A stretch of DNA of 64,000 nucleotides from Leeia oryzae DSM 17879. Lineage in GTDB: Bacteria > Pseudomonadota > Gammaproteobacteria > Burkholderiales > Leeiaceae. The first letter of the stretch is position 1, and the number at the start of each line of letters is the position of its first letter. The stretch covers positions 186,001-250,000 of the forward strand of contig NZ_AQXU01000021.1 in assembly GCF_000376945.1 (NCBI RefSeq), written 5' to 3'. Positions 32,294 through 41,445 of this stretch are shown piece after piece. The translations under genes and the position numbers were made by a program. The notes below the pieces were generated by a model that was not told where the DNA came from, ran no database searches, and was given only the letters and a program-made list of their open reading frames with translations.

Positions 32294-32713
32294 ATGAATA
32301 CCTACGGCATCATCAAGGCACTGCACATCATCTTTGTCACCAGCTGGTTTGCGGGGCTGTTTTACCTGCCGCGCCTGTTTGTGAACATGGCCATGGTCAC
32401 CGACGAAGCTACCCGCCAGCACCTGCAACTGATGGCCATCAAGCTGTACCGCTTCATGCGGCCATTGTCTTTGCTGGCCATCCTGTTTGGCGGCTGGCTG
32501 TGGCTGGGCTTGCATTTCCAGGGCGGCTGGCTGCATGCCAAGCTCACCCTGGTGCTGGGGCTGATCGGCTATCACCACTGGTGCGGCCGCATTTTGCGCC
32601 AGTTCATCGACGGCAAAAACCGGCACAGCCACGTCTGGTACCGCTACTTCAACGAGGTACCGGTACTGGTCCTGTTTGTCGTGGTGTTCCTGGTCGTGCT
32701 GAAACCGTTCTGA
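32294..32713 (+). CDS. hemJ: Protoporphyrinogen oxidase HemJ-type membrane protein
   Basis: Inner-membrane enzyme of haem synthesis that converts protoporphyrinogen IX to protoporphyrin IX. 139 residues with four hydrophobic helices. The N-terminal KALHIIFVTSWFAGLFYLPRLFV carries the conserved His11 and the family signature WFAGLFYLPRLFVN; YHHWCGRIL and HVWYRYFNEVPVL follow. CopD-like proteins share the fold, but the signature fits HemJ well. hemL lies 1.6 kb downstream. Confidence 0.85.
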   Translation: MNTYGIIKALHIIFVTSWFAGLFYLPRLFVNMAMVTDEATRQHLQLMAIKLYRFMRPLSLLAILFGGWLWLGLHFQGGWLHAKLTLVLGLIGYHHWCGRILRQFIDGKNRHSHVWYRYFNEVPVLVLFVVVFLVVLKPF

Positions 32714-32764
32714 TTCACACGTTGACACCTGCTCCGATCCACATTCACACATAAAGGCCTGACC

Positions 32765-33241
32765 ATGGGCATGGAAATCGAACGACGCTTTAAAGTCAGT
32801 GGCGAAGCCTGGCGCGATCTGGCGCCGGGTGTCTGGTACAAACAGGGCTATCTCTCGGTAGAGGCCGCACGTACCGTGCGGGTGCGCGTAGTAGGCGACC
32901 AGGCCTGGCTGACCCTCAAGAGCCAGATTTCCCACATGAGCCGCCACGAGTTCGAATACAGCATCCCGCTGGCGGATGCAGAAACCATGCTCGCCACCAT
33001 GTGCCCGATGCTTGTGGAAAAAAAACGCTACAAGATCTCGCTGGACGGTTTTCTCTGGGAGGTCGACGAGTTCTTCGGCGACAACCAGGGGCTGGTATTG
33101 GCGGAGATCGAGCTGCCCGATGAAAACACCGTCTTCACAAAACCCGACTGGATCGCTAAAGAAGTGACCGAAGATGGTCGATATACTAATGCATACCTGT
33201 CACAGCATTCGTATAACAGCTGGCCAGAGGAAAGCCGTTAA
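32765..33241 (+). CDS. CYTH-domain (triphosphate tunnel) protein
   Basis: 158 residues, a complete CYTH fold. The N-terminal EIERRF is the ExExK/R metal-binding motif (Arg in place of Lys, a known variant), and VRVRVVGDQAWLTLKSQ, FEYSIPLADAE and LAEIELPDE line the tunnel. Related bacterial enzymes hydrolyse inorganic tripolyphosphate or thiamine triphosphate. Cytosolic. The start at 32765 has AAAGG 8 bases upstream; an ATG two codons later is also possible. Confidence 0.9.
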   Translation: MGMEIERRFKVSGEAWRDLAPGVWYKQGYLSVEAARTVRVRVVGDQAWLTLKSQISHMSRHEFEYSIPLADAETMLATMCPMLVEKKRYKISLDGFLWEVDEFFGDNQGLVLAEIELPDENTVFTKPDWIAKEVTEDGRYTNAYLSQHSYNSWPEESR

Positions 33242-33291
33242 CCACACCCCCGTGAGCGGCATCCGCAGACAGGTCACCCGAGGATGCCGTC

Positions 33292-34185
33292 ATGACGTTC
33301 AAACCCATCAGCAACGACAGCTGGAATCTTGCCAGCCTGATCCGCTACGCGGCCAGTCCGCGTACCAGTGGCGGCCTCAGCAGCACCTATTCGCTCAAAA
33401 CTGCCCAGCAGGAAGTCGTCTTCCTGAGCAAGCAGGCCAAAGACAACCCGTTGGTACTGGATGCTGGCAACACGTCCGGCACTGACAGCCTGACCGCTAA
33501 AACCGACCTGCTGCAAACCGCGCTCAAACAGATTTCTGCGTTCAGTCAGCAACTGCAAGCCCAGGGCAAACAAACCGCCAGCGCCATTAGTGAATCCAAA
33601 CAACAAGCCGCCCGCCAGCATCTGGCCATGCTCAAACAGCGCATCGACCAGTTGAAGAAAATGCTGGTCTGGCTCAACCCGCAAACTGCCAAAGGCATCC
33701 TCGCCCAGATCAAGGAGCTGGCCAAGGAACTGCAACAAACCGCCAAAGACCTGTCGGGTAGCAGCGGCAGCAGTAGCGGCAACAGCAATGTCAGCGTGCA
33801 GACACCAGACGCACCGGCCACGGCCGCCACCGGTTCGGCAGACACCACCGCTAGCAGCGAAGCTGCATCCGCCGCCCAGGCCAGTGCGGCATCCGCCGCC
33901 AGCGCTTCCCGCCCCACGATTCAGGTCAGCAGCAATCCGGACAGCAAAGCCGCTCAGGAAGATGCCAAGGCCCTGCAAGAGGTCAGCAACAAGCTCAAGC
34001 AACTGTTTGCCATGGTCAAATCCCAGCTCAAGCGGGACAAACCCAATGACGACGCGGTCAAGGACATCGACAAACTGTTCAAGGAAACCGACGACATCAG
34101 CAAAAGCATACTGGCCGACCACCCGGACACCCTGGTACTGACCGTTGGCAACACGCCCACCCCCACCGGGAACCTGGGCACGTAA
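33292..34185 (+). CDS. Low-complexity hypothetical protein with helical segments
   Basis: 297 residues; not recognised. No signal peptide or membrane helix. The N-terminal 50 residues (FKPISNDSWNLASLIRYAAS) look ordered. Residues about 70-145 form long amphipathic helices rich in Gln, Lys and Ala (coiled-coil-like). Residues about 147-210 are a Ser/Ala/Thr-rich linker with a GSSGSSSGNS run, and a second helical region (about 215-275) follows. GAGGA lies 8 bases before the ATG. It could be a secreted effector-like, surface or scaffolding protein, but nothing in the context decides. It stands alone between the CYTH gene and hemL. Confidence 0.65.
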   Translation: MTFKPISNDSWNLASLIRYAASPRTSGGLSSTYSLKTAQQEVVFLSKQAKDNPLVLDAGNTSGTDSLTAKTDLLQTALKQISAFSQQLQAQGKQTASAISESKQQAARQHLAMLKQRIDQLKKMLVWLNPQTAKGILAQIKELAKELQQTAKDLSGSSGSSSGNSNVSVQTPDAPATAATGSADTTASSEAASAAQASAASAASASRPTIQVSSNPDSKAAQEDAKALQEVSNKLKQLFAMVKSQLKRDKPNDDAVKDIDKLFKETDDISKSILADHPDTLVLTVGNTPTPTGNLGT

Positions 34186-34309
34186 ACCGACCATTGCGCT
34201 ATATCAGCACAGCCAGTCAAAAACGCAGTAAAATCAGCGTTTCAGGCAAGCGGGAACCCGCACTGCGGCATTGCACCGCAACGCAACCTCCCCACCCCCA
34301 GTCAATCAG

Positions 34310-34341
34310 GCCACGACCCTTCCATGGGGTATCGTGGCTTT
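34310..34341 (+). promoter_or_regulatory. Hairpin in the hemL leader
   Basis: GCCACGA/TCGTGGC stem with an inner CCC/GGG pair, then TTT, ending 20 bases before the hemL start. It resembles a weak terminator or attenuator. Other short hairpins occur upstream (GCGGGAACCCGC near 34249). No known riboswitch class is recognised. Confidence 0.35.
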
Positions 34342-34360
34342 ACACAGATCAGGAACCCAC

Positions 34361-35638
34361 ATGAGCCGTAACCAGGAACTCTTCGACCGCGCCCAACTCA
34401 CCATCCCGGGCGGCGTCAACTCACCCGTCCGCGCGTTCAAATCGGTCGGCGGTACGCCCCGCTTCATCGACCGTGCCGATGGTCCGTACATGTGGGATGC
34501 CGACGGCAAGCGTTACATCGACTACATCCAGTCATGGGGGCCGATGATTCTGGGCCATGGCGACAAAGACGTGGTCGAGGCCGTACAGAAAGCGGCCACC
34601 CGCGGTTTCTCGTTTGGCGCACCGACCGAAGGCGAAGTCGAACTGGCCGAGCTGATCTGCGACCTGATTCCAAGCATCGAGCAGGTGCGTCTGGTCTCCA
34701 GCGGCACCGAAGCCACCATGAGCGCCATCCGTCTGGCCCGAGGCTTTACCGGCCGCAGCCTGCTGGTCAAGTTTGAAGGCTGCTACCACGGCCATAGCGA
34801 CTCGCTGCTGGTCAAGGCCGGTTCCGGCTTGCTGACGTTTGGCCAGACCAGCTCTGCCGGCGTACCGGAAGACATCGCCAAGCACACCCTGGTGCTGCCG
34901 TTTAACGATATCGGTGCACTGGAAACCGTGTTTGCCGAAAAAGGCAGCGAGATTGCCGCCGTCATCATCGAGCCGTTCGCCGGCAACATGAACCTGATCG
35001 CACCGGGTGAGACCTACCACCAGCGTCTGCGTGAACTGTGCACCCAGTCCGGCACCGTGCTGATTTTTGACGAAGTCATGACCGGCTTCCGCGTCGGCCT
35101 GACCGGCGTTCAAGGCCGCTATGGCATCACGCCAGACCTGACCACGCTGGGCAAGGTCATTGGCGGCGGCATGCCGGTAGGCGCCTTTGGCGGCCGCAAA
35201 GACATCATGGCCCATATCGCCCCGCTGGGCGGCGTGTACCAGGCCGGCACTCTGTCCGGCAACCCGCTGGCCGTCACAGCCGGTCTGGTCACGCTCAACA
35301 AGATCCGCCAGCCCGGCTTCTACGACACGCTCACCCAGCGCGCCACCCGCCTGGCCGCCGGCCTGAAAGCCGCCGCCGACAAGGCCGGTGTACCGTTCTC
35401 CAGCCAGAGCATGGGCAGCATGTTCGGCCTGTACTTCACCCCGACCGTGCCGCAGAACTTTGCCGAAGTCACCAAGAGCGATATCGCCCGTTTCAACGCC
35501 TTCTTCCACGCCATGCTGGACGAAGGCGTCTACCTGGCGCCAAGTGCCTATGAAGCGGGTTTTGTCTCCATCGTCCACGACGACGCCGTGATCGACGAGA
35601 CCATCGCCGCCGCAGAACGCGCTTTCGCTCGCATCTGA
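34361..35638 (+). CDS. hemL: Glutamate-1-semialdehyde 2,1-aminomutase
   Basis: PLP enzyme converting glutamate-1-semialdehyde to 5-aminolevulinate, the precursor of haem. 425 residues from the ATG at 34361 ([18 protein letters not shown]), the standard start; an upstream in-frame ATG at 34271 is rejected. Motifs include [41 protein letters not shown] and the Schiff-base lysine K265 in [18 protein letters not shown]. The same residue number as in E. coli supports the start. Monocistronic in appearance. Confidence 0.97.
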   Translation: MSRNQELFDRAQLTIPGGVNSPVRAFKSVGGTPRFIDRADGPYMWDADGKRYIDYIQSWGPMILGHGDKDVVEAVQKAATRGFSFGAPTEGEVELAELICDLIPSIEQVRLVSSGTEATMSAIRLARGFTGRSLLVKFEGCYHGHSDSLLVKAGSGLLTFGQTSSAGVPEDIAKHTLVLPFNDIGALETVFAEKGSEIAAVIIEPFAGNMNLIAPGETYHQRLRELCTQSGTVLIFDEVMTGFRVGLTGVQGRYGITPDLTTLGKVIGGGMPVGAFGGRKDIMAHIAPLGGVYQAGTLSGNPLAVTAGLVTLNKIRQPGFYDTLTQRATRLAAGLKAAADKAGVPFSSQSMGSMFGLYFTPTVPQNFAEVTKSDIARFNAFFHAMLDEGVYLAPSAYEAGFVSIVHDDAVIDETIAAAERAFARI

Positions 35639-35701
35639 CGCACCCGGGCGCCTGTCAGCCACTGGCGGGCGTCCTTCTCCCCTTCACCATATCGGGTAGA
35701 C

Positions 35702-36460
35702 ATGGACATCCTACAGCACACCGCAGACGTATTAACCCGCTTGCGCATGGGTACCGCACGCAGCGACATCCCGGCCGACATCAATACCGCGCTGACGCAA
35801 GCAGATGCCTTTGCCGTCCAGCAGTTGGTAGTAGCAGGCTGTCAGGATCACGTTGCCGCCTGGAAATGCGGGTTACCCAATGGCGACAAGCTGATCGCTG
35901 CCCCCATCCATGCCAAGGACGTGCACGCCACCGCCACCTGCCCGGTGCGCTGCATGGACGGCAAGGTAAAGGTCGAACCGGAAATCGCGTTTGTCCTGGG
36001 TAAAGACCTGCCCCCGCGTGAGGCACCCTATAGCGATGCCGAGGTGGTTGAATCGGTGTCGGATGTTCGTCTGGCGCTGGAGCTGATTGCCTACCGCTTC
36101 ACGGAACCGGCATCCCTGTCGTTCGAGCTGAAACTGGCCGATTGTCTTTCCAACCAGGGTTTGTTACTCGGCCCCAGTATTCTGGCGCACAAGCAGCATC
36201 TCCCCGGCGCACTGACGCTGACTGTCGAAACGGATGCAGGTCCGAGTGAACTGGCCGCACAACACCCCAACCAGGATCCCTGGCTGCCGCTGTTCTGGCT
36301 GGCCAACTTCCTGACCCGTGAACACGGCGGACTAAAAGCAGGACAAGCCGTCATCACCGGTTCTTATGCCGGCGTGGTGGACCTGCCACCCGCTGGCCAA
36401 AGCCGTATCCGGTTTGGCGACCTGGGCGAGATGTTCGTCAACTGGGATAGCGCAGCCTGA
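35702..36460 (+). CDS. 2-keto-4-pentenoate hydratase / fumarylacetoacetate hydrolase-family protein
   Basis: 252 residues of the MhpD-like FAH fold. The metal-binding segment is VKVEPEIAFVLGKDLPP (acidic residues in EPEIAF), with SVRLALELIAYRF and ITGSYAGVVDLP toward the C-terminus. Such enzymes hydrate 2-oxopent-4-enoate in meta-cleavage pathways or decarboxylate related acids. No other ring-cleavage genes are nearby, so the substrate is open. It is followed at 25 bases by the DUF456 gene. Confidence 0.82.
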   Translation: MDILQHTADVLTRLRMGTARSDIPADINTALTQADAFAVQQLVVAGCQDHVAAWKCGLPNGDKLIAAPIHAKDVHATATCPVRCMDGKVKVEPEIAFVLGKDLPPREAPYSDAEVVESVSDVRLALELIAYRFTEPASLSFELKLADCLSNQGLLLGPSILAHKQHLPGALTLTVETDAGPSELAAQHPNQDPWLPLFWLANFLTREHGGLKAGQAVITGSYAGVVDLPPAGQSRIRFGDLGEMFVNWDSAA

Positions 36461-36485
36461 GCGGCGACGCTACCGGAGCCCCCTG

Positions 36486-36965
36486 ATGTCGATCACCCTC
36501 GTTGTACTGGCCGTGCTACTCATCCTGATTGGCGTTAGTGGCACCGTACTGCCTGCCCTGCCTGGCCCACCACTGGTGTTTGGTGGCTTATGGCTGCTGG
36601 CCTGGCAGGACCATTATCAGCGGGTCTCGGTCTGGGTGATTGCGTTTCTGGCGGCGCTCACGGTACTGGCACTGGTGATTGACATCCTGGCCAGCCTGTT
36701 GGGTGCCAAGAAAGTAGGGGCCAGCAAGTATGCGCTGATCGGTTCGGCACTGGGGACACTGATCGGCTTGTCAGCCGGGATTGCCGGCGTGATCATCGGC
36801 CCGTTTGCCGGGGCCTTTGTCGGAGAATACCTGTACCGGAAAGATCACGTACAGGCAGGCAAGGTAGGGATTGCCAGCTGGCTGGGGTTCATTATCGGCA
36901 CCCTGCTCAAGCTGGTGATTGTCTGCATCATGCTCGGAGTATTCATGATCAGCTGGTGGCTCTAG
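36486..36965 (+). CDS. DUF456 family membrane protein
   Basis: 159 residues, function unknown. About four hydrophobic helices alternate with Gly-rich stretches: GVSGTVLPALPGPPLVFGG at the N-terminus and the repeated GSALGTLIGLSAGIAGVIIG/GPFAGAFVGEYLY, characteristic of DUF456. A small cytosolic loop (AKKVGASKYA) separates the halves. Start at the ATG at 36486, right after a gap to the hydratase gene; an upstream reading from 36366 overlaps that gene and is rejected. Confidence 0.88.
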   Translation: MSITLVVLAVLLILIGVSGTVLPALPGPPLVFGGLWLLAWQDHYQRVSVWVIAFLAALTVLALVIDILASLLGAKKVGASKYALIGSALGTLIGLSAGIAGVIIGPFAGAFVGEYLYRKDHVQAGKVGIASWLGFIIGTLLKLVIVCIMLGVFMISWWL

Positions 36966-36999
36966 CAAGCGGCACACCAGCTGATTTTCCAGCGGCGTC

Positions 37000-38130
37000 T
37001 TAGCCCAGCTTGGCCAGAACGGCAGCCAGCGGGTACAGGACCGATGCCCCCAACTGGCGGCTGCGTTCGCCGCTCCAGCCGGTGTCGGCATCCGGCAGAT
37101 CATTGTTGTCCTTGAACGGCATCTCGATGGTGTATGCCAGACAGTCAAAATAATCCGCTACGTGGTTGGTCGCCAGGGTCATGTTGGCTTCGCCAAACTG
37201 GTCCGGCGCATAACCGTGGGTCACCTGGAAATCCGGGTTCACCGCCAGCCAGCTGGACTTGAAGGTGTTTTCCAGCTCGGCACGCCCGACATGGTAGCCC
37301 GGATTGCCTTCACTGCCCGCCACAAAGTTAAACGGAATGCTCTCATCCCCGTGGGCATCCAGAAACACATCTACCCCGGTCTGGCGCATTTTTTCGCGTA
37401 CCAGATACACTTCCGGGCTCTTGTTCATGGACGGGTTGGCCCATTCGCGGTTCAGGTTCACGCCGGCTGCATTGGTGCGCAAATGGCCGCGGCAGCTGCC
37501 ATCCGGGTTCATGTTCGGCACAATGTAGAACACAGCCTGTTGCAACAGGCGACGGGCCAGTGCATCGTCCGGGTCCAGCAGACGCAGCAGCACACCTTCT
37601 ACAAACCATTCGGCCATGGTTTCACCCGGGTGCTGGCGTGCGGTCAGCCAGATCTTGCGCTTGCCGGCCGCGTCTTCGCCAACCTGCAGCATGTCCAGAT
37701 CACGCCCGTCCAGGGTGGTGCCCAAGTGGTGCAAACGGCAGATGTCGCTCAGCTGCGCCTTGGACATCAGGCTCAGGTGACGTTCCCAGGTGTAGGGCTC
37801 AAAATACGCAAAATACATCACGTCATGCTGCGGGGTAATGCTCACCTGCATGGTCTGGCCATCGTAACGGGTCGGTACACGGAACCAGTTTTCGCGGTCA
37901 TAGCTGGCCACGGCCTGATAATCGACCCAGCCTTCCGGGTAGGCACAGCTGGCCGCATTGTCAAAGACCAATGTGCAGTCCTTGCCGGTAGCGCCTTCCA
38001 GACGGAAGTAAAACCACTGGGCAAACTCGGAATGCGCGTCGTTCGGAATGCGCAGATGGGCCTCGCCACTGGTGCTATCCAGCGACACCACGTCAATACT
38101 ACCCGCATCAAATGCAGCACTAATTCTCAT
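37000..38130 (-). CDS. M14-family zinc carboxypeptidase (bacterial cytosolic CCP-like)
   Basis: 376 residues. An N-terminal beta-rich domain (about 1-120) precedes the peptidase domain. The zinc ligands are visible in ARQHPGETMAEWFVEG (HxxE) and VDVFLDAHGDE; the substrate site NPDG is in YIVPNMNPDGSCRGHLRTN with NLNREW following. The catalytic Glu lies in IEMPFKDN. The two-domain layout is that of cytosolic carboxypeptidases, which in eukaryotes trim tubulin tails; bacterial substrates are unknown. No signal peptide. Confidence 0.88.
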   Translation of the reverse strand: MRISAAFDAGSIDVVSLDSTSGEAHLRIPNDAHSEFAQWFYFRLEGATGKDCTLVFDNAASCAYPEGWVDYQAVASYDRENWFRVPTRYDGQTMQVSITPQHDVMYFAYFEPYTWERHLSLMSKAQLSDICRLHHLGTTLDGRDLDMLQVGEDAAGKRKIWLTARQHPGETMAEWFVEGVLLRLLDPDDALARRLLQQAVFYIVPNMNPDGSCRGHLRTNAAGVNLNREWANPSMNKSPEVYLVREKMRQTGVDVFLDAHGDESIPFNFVAGSEGNPGYHVGRAELENTFKSSWLAVNPDFQVTHGYAPDQFGEANMTLATNHVADYFDCLAYTIEMPFKDNNDLPDADTGWSGERSRQLGASVLYPLAAVLAKLG

Positions 38131-38187
38131 AACATATCCTGAAATAATCCGTCGGCAGCAGGATTGTGTCCCGCGGCAGACAAGGGT

Positions 38188-38610
38188 TTAACGGGGGGCG
38201 TCGGCTTGTTCCTTGCCCGCCATGTATTCGGTGATGACCGGATGAGCCGCCCGGAACGCATCAATGCACAAGGGCACACCGCAATAGATCGCAGCGTGCA
38301 AAAACACCTCGCGGATTTCCTCGACCGTTGCGCCATTGTTCAGCGCGCCACGCACATGCCCCTGCAACTCTTGCGAGCGGCCCATGGCGGTCAGCATCGA
38401 CAAGGTCATCAGACTGCGGGTTTTCTTGTCGACCCCGTCCCGGTTCCAGACCGTGCCCCAGGCGTGCCGGGTCACAAACTCCTGTAGTGGGCGGGTAAAG
38501 TCATCGACATTGGCAAAGGCACGCTCGACAAAAGCATCCCCCATTACCGCCTGTCGCTGGGCTAAACCTGCCTGAAACTGGTCATCGGTAGGCAAATCGG
38601 GTGGCAGCAT
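38188..38610 (-). CDS. Carboxymuconolactone decarboxylase-family protein
   Basis: 140 residues, all helical, of the PcaC/AhpD fold. Motifs include RHAWGTVWNRDGVDKKTRSLMTL, GHVRGALNNGATVEEIREV and the AIYCGVPLCIDAF helix typical of the PcaC branch. AhpD-type CxxC peroxidase cysteines are absent. PcaC converts 4-carboxymuconolactone in protocatechuate breakdown, but no other pca gene is near, so a related reaction is equally likely. Cytosolic. Confidence 0.85.
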   Translation of the reverse strand: MLPPDLPTDDQFQAGLAQRQAVMGDAFVERAFANVDDFTRPLQEFVTRHAWGTVWNRDGVDKKTRSLMTLSMLTAMGRSQELQGHVRGALNNGATVEEIREVFLHAAIYCGVPLCIDAFRAAHPVITEYMAGKEQADAPR

Positions 38611-38702
38611 GGTACGGCTCCATCATGAAGACCCTTCATTTTACAACTGATCCGCGCTTCTGACAGCGGGTAAGCAGAAATTCCCCGGCCGCTCCGTCAG
38701 AC

Positions 38703-39245
38703 TTACTGACGAACGGGCCGCTTGGCCAGCTTGCGCTGCAAGGTACGCCGGTGCATGTTAAGTGCCCGCGCAGTGGCCGACACATTGCCGTCATGCTCGC
38801 TCAGCACTTTCTGGATATGTTCCCATTCCAGCCGGTCGATCGACATCGGCTGCTCGCTGGTATCGGCATGTTCGTCACCGTCGATCTTGTCAAACGCGGT
38901 CACGATGTCATCCAGACTGGCAGGCTTGGTCAGGTAATGCGTGGCGCCCAGCTTGATCGCCTCTACCGCCGTCGCAATGCTGGCAAAGCCGGTCAGCATC
39001 ACGATGCGGCAAAACGGTGCCACCTTGAGAATGGCCGGAATCAGCACCAGTCCGCTGGCACCCTGCATTTTCAGGTCGATCAGCGCGTAGTCCGGCACCC
39101 AGCCGGGCAACACCGCCTGGGCTTCTTCGGCAGACGCATAAGCCATCACCGAAAACCCGCGCCGGGTCAGGCTCCTGGCCAAGATCATGCGGAAAGATTC
39201 GTCATCATCCACCAGCATCAGGGTTGGCAAATCCGGTTCACGCAT
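38703..39245 (-). CDS. regA: RegA/PrrA-type response regulator
   Basis: 180 residues, the small RegA/PrrA/ActR architecture. The receiver domain has the acidic pocket VDDDESFR, the phosphoacceptor D57 in YALIDLKM, and the K of LTKPAS. A short linker leads to a Fis-type helix-turn-helix: EHIQKVLSEHDGNVSATARA and NMHRRTLQRKLAKRPVRQ. In other proteobacteria this protein controls respiration, redox balance and energy metabolism. Its start overlaps the end of the kinase gene by 8 bases, so they form one operon. Confidence 0.9.
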   Translation of the reverse strand: MREPDLPTLMLVDDDESFRMILARSLTRRGFSVMAYASAEEAQAVLPGWVPDYALIDLKMQGASGLVLIPAILKVAPFCRIVMLTGFASIATAVEAIKLGATHYLTKPASLDDIVTAFDKIDGDEHADTSEQPMSIDRLEWEHIQKVLSEHDGNVSATARALNMHRRTLQRKLAKRPVRQ

Positions 39246-40539
39246 GTGGTTCTCCTGTTGCTACCTGCAAAGGTTTGAGCGGTATCTGCACCGCGGTGCG
39301 CGTGCCGCCCTGCGTGCGGCGCTGCAAGCTGACCGTACCGCCCAGCTGGCCGATAGTCGCATTCGATAACAGCAGGCCCATGCCCATGCCGCCCTTGTCA
39401 CTCTGGATAAACGCCTTACCGGCCTGTTGCAGCACGTCGTCCGATATCCCGGGGCCTTCATCATCAATGGTCACCCGCAACTGTACGGTATCCCAGTCAA
39501 AACAGATGGCCACCTGCTCGGGCGATGCATCGGCCGCATTATTCAGCAGGTTCAGCAGTGCCTGGTTCAGCGTATCCGGCCAGGCCGTCATCACCGGGAC
39601 GGGTGCATCCGGCCAGCGCACCGCCAGCGGTACCCCGGGGCGCAGCAACTGCCAGCGCGCCAGCAGTGCCTGCAACGCCTGCTCAAGCGCCACAGGAGTA
39701 GCAGAACGGGTACCCGCTTGCCCCGCTCGGGAGGCCAGCTGGGACAAAATCTCTTTGCACACGCGCAATTGCTGCTGCATCAAGCGCACATCGTCTGCCT
39801 GAGGCGGCTGCTTATCCGCCGCCAGTTCATCCACCAGCAGTTGCAGGGTATTGAGCGGCGTCCCCAGTTCATGGGCCGCCCCGGCCGCCATCGCGCCCAG
39901 CGCCATCACCTGCTCATGCTGCAAGGTTTTTTCCCGTGCCTCGGCCAGCAAGGCATCGCGCTGGCGCAGGCTGGCCGCCATGCGCGATACCAGCGCCACC
40001 AGCATCAAGGCGCTGACAGAAAAGGTCAGCCCCATGCCCAGCCGGTGCAACAGCCAGGCCTGGTCCGGGTTGGCACCGGTCTGCAGCAGGGGAATCTGGA
40101 ACTCCATCAGCAACAGGTACAGCGCCACGGTATACAACCCCAGCACCCAAGCCACCCATCTGGCCAGCACCGTGGCCGCCAGCGTCACCGGAATCAGCAA
40201 CAGCGATGCCAGCGGGTTGCTCGCCCCATCGGCAAAAAACAGCACCACGCCCAGCGCGGTCACATCCACCAGCAACTGCAACAACAGCTCCTGATCTGCC
40301 ACCCACCAGCCAGACGCCACCTGCGTCAGCCGGTAAATGGTGGCCAGGTTAAACAGCACCAGCAACGCCGCCACCAGCATCAGCGGCAGCCAGGGAATCT
40401 GGAACTGCCAGCGTAGCGATACCCACAGCGCCACCCCCAGCATCAATAGCAGGTTGGCCCCGCGCAACCACACCAGGCGGGCGAGGTTGAGGGAATTGGG
40501 GTGCTGCATCCAGGCAGACTGAAGTTTTGGCCATTTCAT
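39238..40539 (-). CDS. regB: RegB/PrrB-type sensor histidine kinase
   Basis: 433 residues from the ATG at 40539 (MKWPKLQSAWMQHP); a longer reading from 40770 crosses the divergent gene and is rejected. Six hydrophobic helices fill residues 20-190. The RegB quinone-related heptapeptide GGxxNPF appears as DGASNPL in a loop, a weak match. The dimerisation motif is AGAAHELGTPLNTLQ with H223, and the ATP-binding domain follows (about 300-425; DDEGPGISDDVL and DKGGMGMGLLLSN). RegB senses respiratory redox state through quinone and a cysteine; direct evidence for that here is limited to homology. It is divergent from the TonB-like gene. Confidence 0.88.
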   Translation of the reverse strand: MKWPKLQSAWMQHPNSLNLARLVWLRGANLLLMLGVALWVSLRWQFQIPWLPLMLVAALLVLFNLATIYRLTQVASGWWVADQELLLQLLVDVTALGVVLFFADGASNPLASLLLIPVTLAATVLARWVAWVLGLYTVALYLLLMEFQIPLLQTGANPDQAWLLHRLGMGLTFSVSALMLVALVSRMAASLRQRDALLAEAREKTLQHEQVMALGAMAAGAAHELGTPLNTLQLLVDELAADKQPPQADDVRLMQQQLRVCKEILSQLASRAGQAGTRSATPVALEQALQALLARWQLLRPGVPLAVRWPDAPVPVMTAWPDTLNQALLNLLNNAADASPEQVAICFDWDTVQLRVTIDDEGPGISDDVLQQAGKAFIQSDKGGMGMGLLLSNATIGQLGGTVSLQRRTQGGTRTAVQIPLKPLQVATGEPHA

Positions 40540-40701
40540 GTGGGGTATTTTACCCGCTCGGCCACTCAGTACCAGCGACAAAATGTCGCACATCGGGGAG
40601 CCCATGGCCGCAGCACTACCCGAATAGGCAGCGCGGGTGCTTTTCGGTATCATGCCCACACACCCGTGCATCACGCACCACCAAGGACTCCACATCCCCG
40701 C

Positions 40702-41403
40702 ATGGTCATCCCGCCCCGCCATACCCTCAGGACACTCGGCATCGCCCTGCTGCTGGCCATTCTGGTGCATCTGGGCCTATTTTATGGCGTGATTTTTTCG
40801 CCGCCTGCCGGACCTGTCGCGCCCCTGGCCGTGCGCTTGCAGCCGTCCACTCCCCTTGCAACGCAACCCGCAAAACAGCCACTCGCCAGCCCGCGTGCAC
40901 CTACAGCCCCCAACACCCGGGCCAAGTCAGTCCCACCAGCACACCCGACCGCGCCAGACAACGTGGTGACGGCCCCGCAAGAAAGCCGGACAACCGCAGC
41001 CGCAACAACATCCAGCGACCTGAATGCCGCCCCCCCGGCAAGCGTCCCCAAAGCCGCACCGGTCACAACCCCGGCCATCGCCAGCCCGCTCTCCCACGGT
41101 AGCGAAACCACTATTAAACAACCGCCCAGACTCCTGAAACGGATAGAACCCGCCTACCCGCCACAAGCCCGCTCGCAAGGCATAGAAGGCCAGGTCAAAG
41201 TCCGGCTGCACATCGACACCAGCGGCCGTCCCGTCACCCAGCAGATCATCAGCAGTAGCGGGTCTACCCTGCTGGATAACGCCCTGCTGGCCGTCGTCAG
41301 CCAGTGGCAATTCAGCCCTGCCGTGGCAACCACCGGTCAGGCGACCGAAGCCGACATCATCATCCCCTACCGTTTTCGCTTACAATCCACGGATGACGAA
41401 TAA
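40702..41403 (+). CDS. TonB-like energy-transducing protein
   Basis: 233 residues from the ATG at 40702. A single N-terminal membrane helix (about 12-32), a Pro/Ala/Thr-rich periplasmic spacer (35-150), and a TonB C-terminal domain with RIEPAYPPQARSQGIEGQV and DNALLAVVSQWQFSPA. It transduces proton-motive force to outer-membrane receptors. No ExbB/ExbD or receptor gene adjoins it, so its partner complex lies elsewhere. It shares its upstream region with the RegB-type kinase. Confidence 0.88.
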   Translation: MVIPPRHTLRTLGIALLLAILVHLGLFYGVIFSPPAGPVAPLAVRLQPSTPLATQPAKQPLASPRAPTAPNTRAKSVPPAHPTAPDNVVTAPQESRTTAAATTSSDLNAAPPASVPKAAPVTTPAIASPLSHGSETTIKQPPRLLKRIEPAYPPQARSQGIEGQVKVRLHIDTSGRPVTQQIISSSGSTLLDNALLAVVSQWQFSPAVATTGQATEADIIIPYRFRLQSTDDE

Positions 41404-41445
41404 CCCCGCAAGCCCGTCCCGCTTGTGACTACCGGACTACCCATC

